Of a stretch of DNA of 60,527 bases, positions 58,206 through 60,527 are shown piece after piece. Origin of the DNA: Lachnospiraceae bacterium (GTDB lineage: Bacteria > Bacillota > Clostridia > Lachnospirales > Lachnospiraceae). Each line of letters opens with the position of its first letter. Within the stretch, counting starts at the first letter, position 1. The stretch is from assembly GCA_022794255.1 (NCBI GenBank), contig JAAWEL010000043.1, positions 1 through 60,527 on the forward strand. The letters are read 5' to 3'. The position numbers and the translations under genes are program-made. Under the pieces are notes generated by a model that did not search any database, was not told where the DNA came from, and worked only from the letters and a program-made list of their open reading frames with translations.

Positions 58206-59300
58206 ATGAGAAAATTGATAAAACCGTTGCTGTGCGGCATGATGGTCACGGCTCTTTTGTCTGGCTGTTCAGGGAAGGATCAGCAGGAGACCACCCCGTC
58301 TGAGACGACTTCTGCCGGGGCTGCAGCGGAGGCGTCCACAGAGGCAGAGAGCCAGGAAAATATAGAACCGGGAGAGATCACTTCCCTGGGGGAGTATAAG
58401 GGACTGGAGATAACCCGCATGTCTGCAGAGGTGACAGAGGAGGAGCTGGAAGCCCGGATTCAGAGCATTCTCGATGCCAATCCGGAATATGTGGCTGTGA
58501 CAGACAGAGCGGCCCAAAACGGGGATATTGTGGATATCGACTATGTGGGATTGAAGGACGGCGTTGCCTTTGACGGCGGCACGGCCCAGGGCTATAAGCT
58601 GGAGCTGGGATCACACAGCTTTATCGATGGCTTTGAAGAGGGCCTTGTAGGTGCAAAGACCGGAGAGGAGAGAAGCTTGAATCTGACATTTCCAGAACAA
58701 TATCACTCAGCAGACTTAGCCGGACAGGCAGTGGTGTTTGAGGTGACAGTCAATGGGATCGAGGAGAAGCGGGACGCAGTGCTTGACGACAATTTTGTCC
58801 AGCGGATGTCGGACTTTAACACGGTGGATGAGTTTAAGGCAGACACCATGGAGGACATTGAGGCTGAGAAGAAGCAGCAGGCTGATCAGCAGCTGGAAAA
58901 TGATATTATTCTTGCAGCGGTGGAGAATTCTCAGTTTAACTTAAACGAGGCGGCGGTTGAGCAGCAGTATGAGAATCAGATGAGTTATCTGACCAGTATG
59001 ATTCAGATGTACGGAGGAAATATGAAGGACTATGCGGAGGCCTCCGGCATGACGGAAGAAGAATTTCAAAAGGAGATTCGCTCCAATGTGGAGACTGGTC
59101 TTAAGGTTCAGATTATGATGGAAGCTATTGCCGAAAAGGAAGGGATTCAGGTGGAGGATTCGGACCGGGAGGAGTTAGCAAAGATGTATTCCATGACGGT
59201 TAAGGATCTGCAGGAAATGTACGGGGAGGATGCCGTGGATGAGGTTGCCTTGAACAACAAGGTAAGGACTTTCCTAAAGGACAATGCAATCGTAAAGTAG
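58206..59300 (+). CDS. Trigger-factor-like FKBP lipoprotein (PPIase)
   Basis: A 364-residue lipoprotein with lipobox LLSGC (Cys22-like) after a short signal, and a Ser/Thr/Glu-rich linker. Residues about 60-185 carry an FKBP-type domain (AQNGDIVDIDYVGLKDGVAFDGG, FIDGFEEGLVGAKTGE), and the C-terminal helical part (about 195-360) matches the trigger factor C-terminal arm (VDEFKADTMEDIE, MTEEEFQKEIRSNVETGLKVQ). It lacks the ribosome-binding domain of cytosolic trigger factor. It is therefore probably an extracytoplasmic foldase. It follows ApeB after a 150-base gap with a weak TATAAG promoter. Confidence 0.85.
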   Translation: MRKLIKPLLCGMMVTALLSGCSGKDQQETTPSETTSAGAAAEASTEAESQENIEPGEITSLGEYKGLEITRMSAEVTEEELEARIQSILDANPEYVAVTDRAAQNGDIVDIDYVGLKDGVAFDGGTAQGYKLELGSHSFIDGFEEGLVGAKTGEERSLNLTFPEQYHSADLAGQAVVFEVTVNGIEEKRDAVLDDNFVQRMSDFNTVDEFKADTMEDIEAEKKQQADQQLENDIILAAVENSQFNLNEAAVEQQYENQMSYLTSMIQMYGGNMKDYAEASGMTEEEFQKEIRSNVETGLKVQIMMEAIAEKEGIQVEDSDREELAKMYSMTVKDLQEMYGEDAVDEVALNNKVRTFLKDNAIVK

Positions 59301-59498
59301 GGCAGTCATTTTGCTGATTGGAGCAATTGGATAAGGGTTCCCGTCAGGGAATTGTCAGGTTTCTGTAAAAACAGGAAGGTTTTGGCAATTTTCTGGCGGG
59401 ACTGTTTGTATGGGGAAAGAAAAATGGCAATCCTCAACAAAAATCGTCAAAAAAAACCTGTATTTTTAATTTTTGTTAATGAAAATATTTATTATTTA

Positions 59499-59507
59499 TG
59501 GTACAAT
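59499..59507 (+). promoter_or_regulatory. Extended -10 promoter of asrA
   Basis: TGGTACAAT (59499-59507) is an extended -10; the -35 region is weak (ATGAAA). The leader of about 80 bases contains GCCGGCAGGGCCTGC, able to form a small hairpin. The 59301-59498 stretch has no convincing gene. Confidence 0.5.
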
Positions 59508-59590
59508 GAAAAGCGCGATAAAACTTTATCAGGTCTCCAGGTTCGGGGATGCCGGCAGGGCCTGCAAAAAATGAAGGAGGATAAGAAAGT

Positions 59591-60527
59591 ATGGGATACA
59601 AAGTCAGCTTCCAAGAAGTGAATAAGATCTTCGACCAGCTTCAGGGCGAGTACGAGATCTGGGCTCCCAAGAGATTTGTTGGAAAAGGACGTTATTCCGA
59701 CACAGACATTATTAAGTATGATAAGGTGTCCAAGGTGGAGGAGATTGAGTTTGCGGAGAAGTCCGATTATCCGGCCAAGGAGGTTTTAAGCCCGGTTACC
59801 CAGTCCCTATTCTACTTTACAGAGGATGAATACCGTGAGAGCAAGGCGACCAGCAAGAAACTGCTGATTTTCATGCGTCCGTGTGATATCAATGCGCAGC
59901 ATCATCAGGAGAAGATCTATCTGGAGAACGGCGGCTTTGCCGATATGTACTATCAGAGAATGAATGAGAAGGTTAAGATCGTTATGATCGAATGTACTGA
60001 GGGCTGGGATACCTGCTTCTGTGTGAGTATGGGTTCCAACAAGGCTGAGGATTACGCTCTTGCTGTCCGTGTTGGCGATGGCGAGCTGACCGTGGATGTG
60101 AAGGATGAGACTTTTGCTTCCTTGTTTGCTGAGGCTGCAAGTACTGATTTCAAACCGGAATTTATCGAGAAGAACGAGATCGAGCTTACGATTCCGGAGA
60201 TTCCCAATAAGGAGGTTCTGACCAAGCTAAAGAGCCATCCTATGTGGAATGAATACAACAAGCGCTGCATTTCCTGCGGTTCCTGTACTGTGGCCTGCAG
60301 CACCTGTACCTGCTTTAACACCACAGATGTGATTTACAATGAGAACACCAATGTAGGTGAGAGAAAGAGAACCACCGCTTCCTGCCAGATCGAGGGCTTT
60401 ACCGACATGGCCGGCGGACATGTGTTCCGCAAGACGGCTGGTGAGAGAATGCGCTACAAAGTGCTTCATAAGTTCCACGACTACAAGGCACGTTTCAAAG
60501 ATTTCCATATGTGTGTGGGCTGCGGCC
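59591..60527 (+). CDS. asrA: Anaerobic sulfite reductase subunit A (3'-truncated by window)
   Basis: At least 312 residues of the iron-sulfur subunit AsrA, which passes electrons to the sirohaem subunit for reduction of sulfite to sulfide. The N-terminal half is a 'beta' domain (MGYKVSFQEVNKIFDQLQGEY; CDINAQHHQEKIY). The ferredoxin-type domain has CISCGSCTVACSTCTCF with a second cluster beginning CVGCG at the window edge. GGAGG lies before ATG 59591. AsrB and AsrC probably follow outside the window. Confidence 0.88.
   Translation, partial: MGYKVSFQEVNKIFDQLQGEYEIWAPKRFVGKGRYSDTDIIKYDKVSKVEEIEFAEKSDYPAKEVLSPVTQSLFYFTEDEYRESKATSKKLLIFMRPCDINAQHHQEKIYLENGGFADMYYQRMNEKVKIVMIECTEGWDTCFCVSMGSNKAEDYALAVRVGDGELTVDVKDETFASLFAEAASTDFKPEFIEKNEIELTIPEIPNKEVLTKLKSHPMWNEYNKRCISCGSCTVACSTCTCFNTTDVIYNENTNVGERKRTTASCQIEGFTDMAGGHVFRKTAGERMRYKVLHKFHDYKARFKDFHMCVGCG

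Noticed and set aside
59470-59500. Possible Rex-type operator (TTGTTAAT) upstream of asrA
   Set aside because: Only one half-site resembles the consensus; the other half is missing.
59352-59621. An 89-codon frame before and overlapping asrA
   Set aside because: It lacks a good ribosome-binding site, overlaps the asrA start in another frame and contains the promoter; composition is not protein-like.

Overview
The window looks like a chromosomal segment of a gut-type Lachnospiraceae/Clostridia bacterium. This rests on strong AGGAGG ribosome-binding sites, consensus TTGACA/TATAAT promoters, a Gram-positive sortase pilus locus, a DUF1836 protein, a YerC-type TrpR-like protein, a reverse rubrerythrin with a PerR-like regulator, and an AsrA-type anaerobic sulfite reductase subunit. 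The species cannot be read from the sequence. No tRNA, rRNA, insertion sequence or CRISPR array was seen.

Bases 1-4960 are the right end of a prophage: the 3' end of a tail-fibre-like gene, a small tail-associated gene, a CmpB-like membrane protein, a holin, two paralogous ribbon-helix-helix (RHH) regulators interleaved with one intact and at least one decayed ORF6N antirepressor-like gene, and a CHAP endolysin. The phage ends inside a host ABC substrate-binding lipoprotein gene (4967-5542, minus), which keeps only its N-terminal part. Two tandem MATE transporter genes follow (5783-8803). They arose by duplication of a unit of about 1.62 kb that includes the leader.

Bases 9110-22500 form a pilus/adhesin island: an AT-rich control region with a consensus-like promoter and two copies of a 22-bp palindromic site, a conserved hypothetical protein, an active-looking signal peptidase I, a 1950-residue LPKTG adhesin, an LPSTG major pilin, a class C sortase, an LPQTG minor pilin, a second sortase, a coiled-coil/acidic-repeat protein, and a second signal-peptidase-like protein in which both catalytic residues are replaced. 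The two LepB-like proteins, two sortases and three sorting-signal proteins probably make one assembly system.

Bases 22750-37600 are mostly housekeeping genes: the YerC-like regulator, a DUF1836 protein, an alpha/beta hydrolase behind a structured leader, a SpoIID-like/peptidoglycan-binding protein, carAB, an ABC ATPase, a third MATE transporter behind a structured leader, and a zinc-ribbon membrane protein next to two ABC-2 permeases. Bases 37618-47167 are a ten-gene Mrp/Mbh-like cation antiporter operon with four large antiporter-like subunits and no hydrogenase genes in view. The rest holds an L,D-transpeptidase, a FAH-family enzyme, a peroxide/iron defence pair (PerR-like, reverse rubrerythrin), a PHP-LysR operon, an S1-domain protein, a RelQ-type alarmone synthetase, a membrane glycerophosphodiesterase, D-aminoacyl-tRNA deacylase, an M18 aminopeptidase, a trigger-factor-like lipoprotein, and the start of asrA, which runs off the window.
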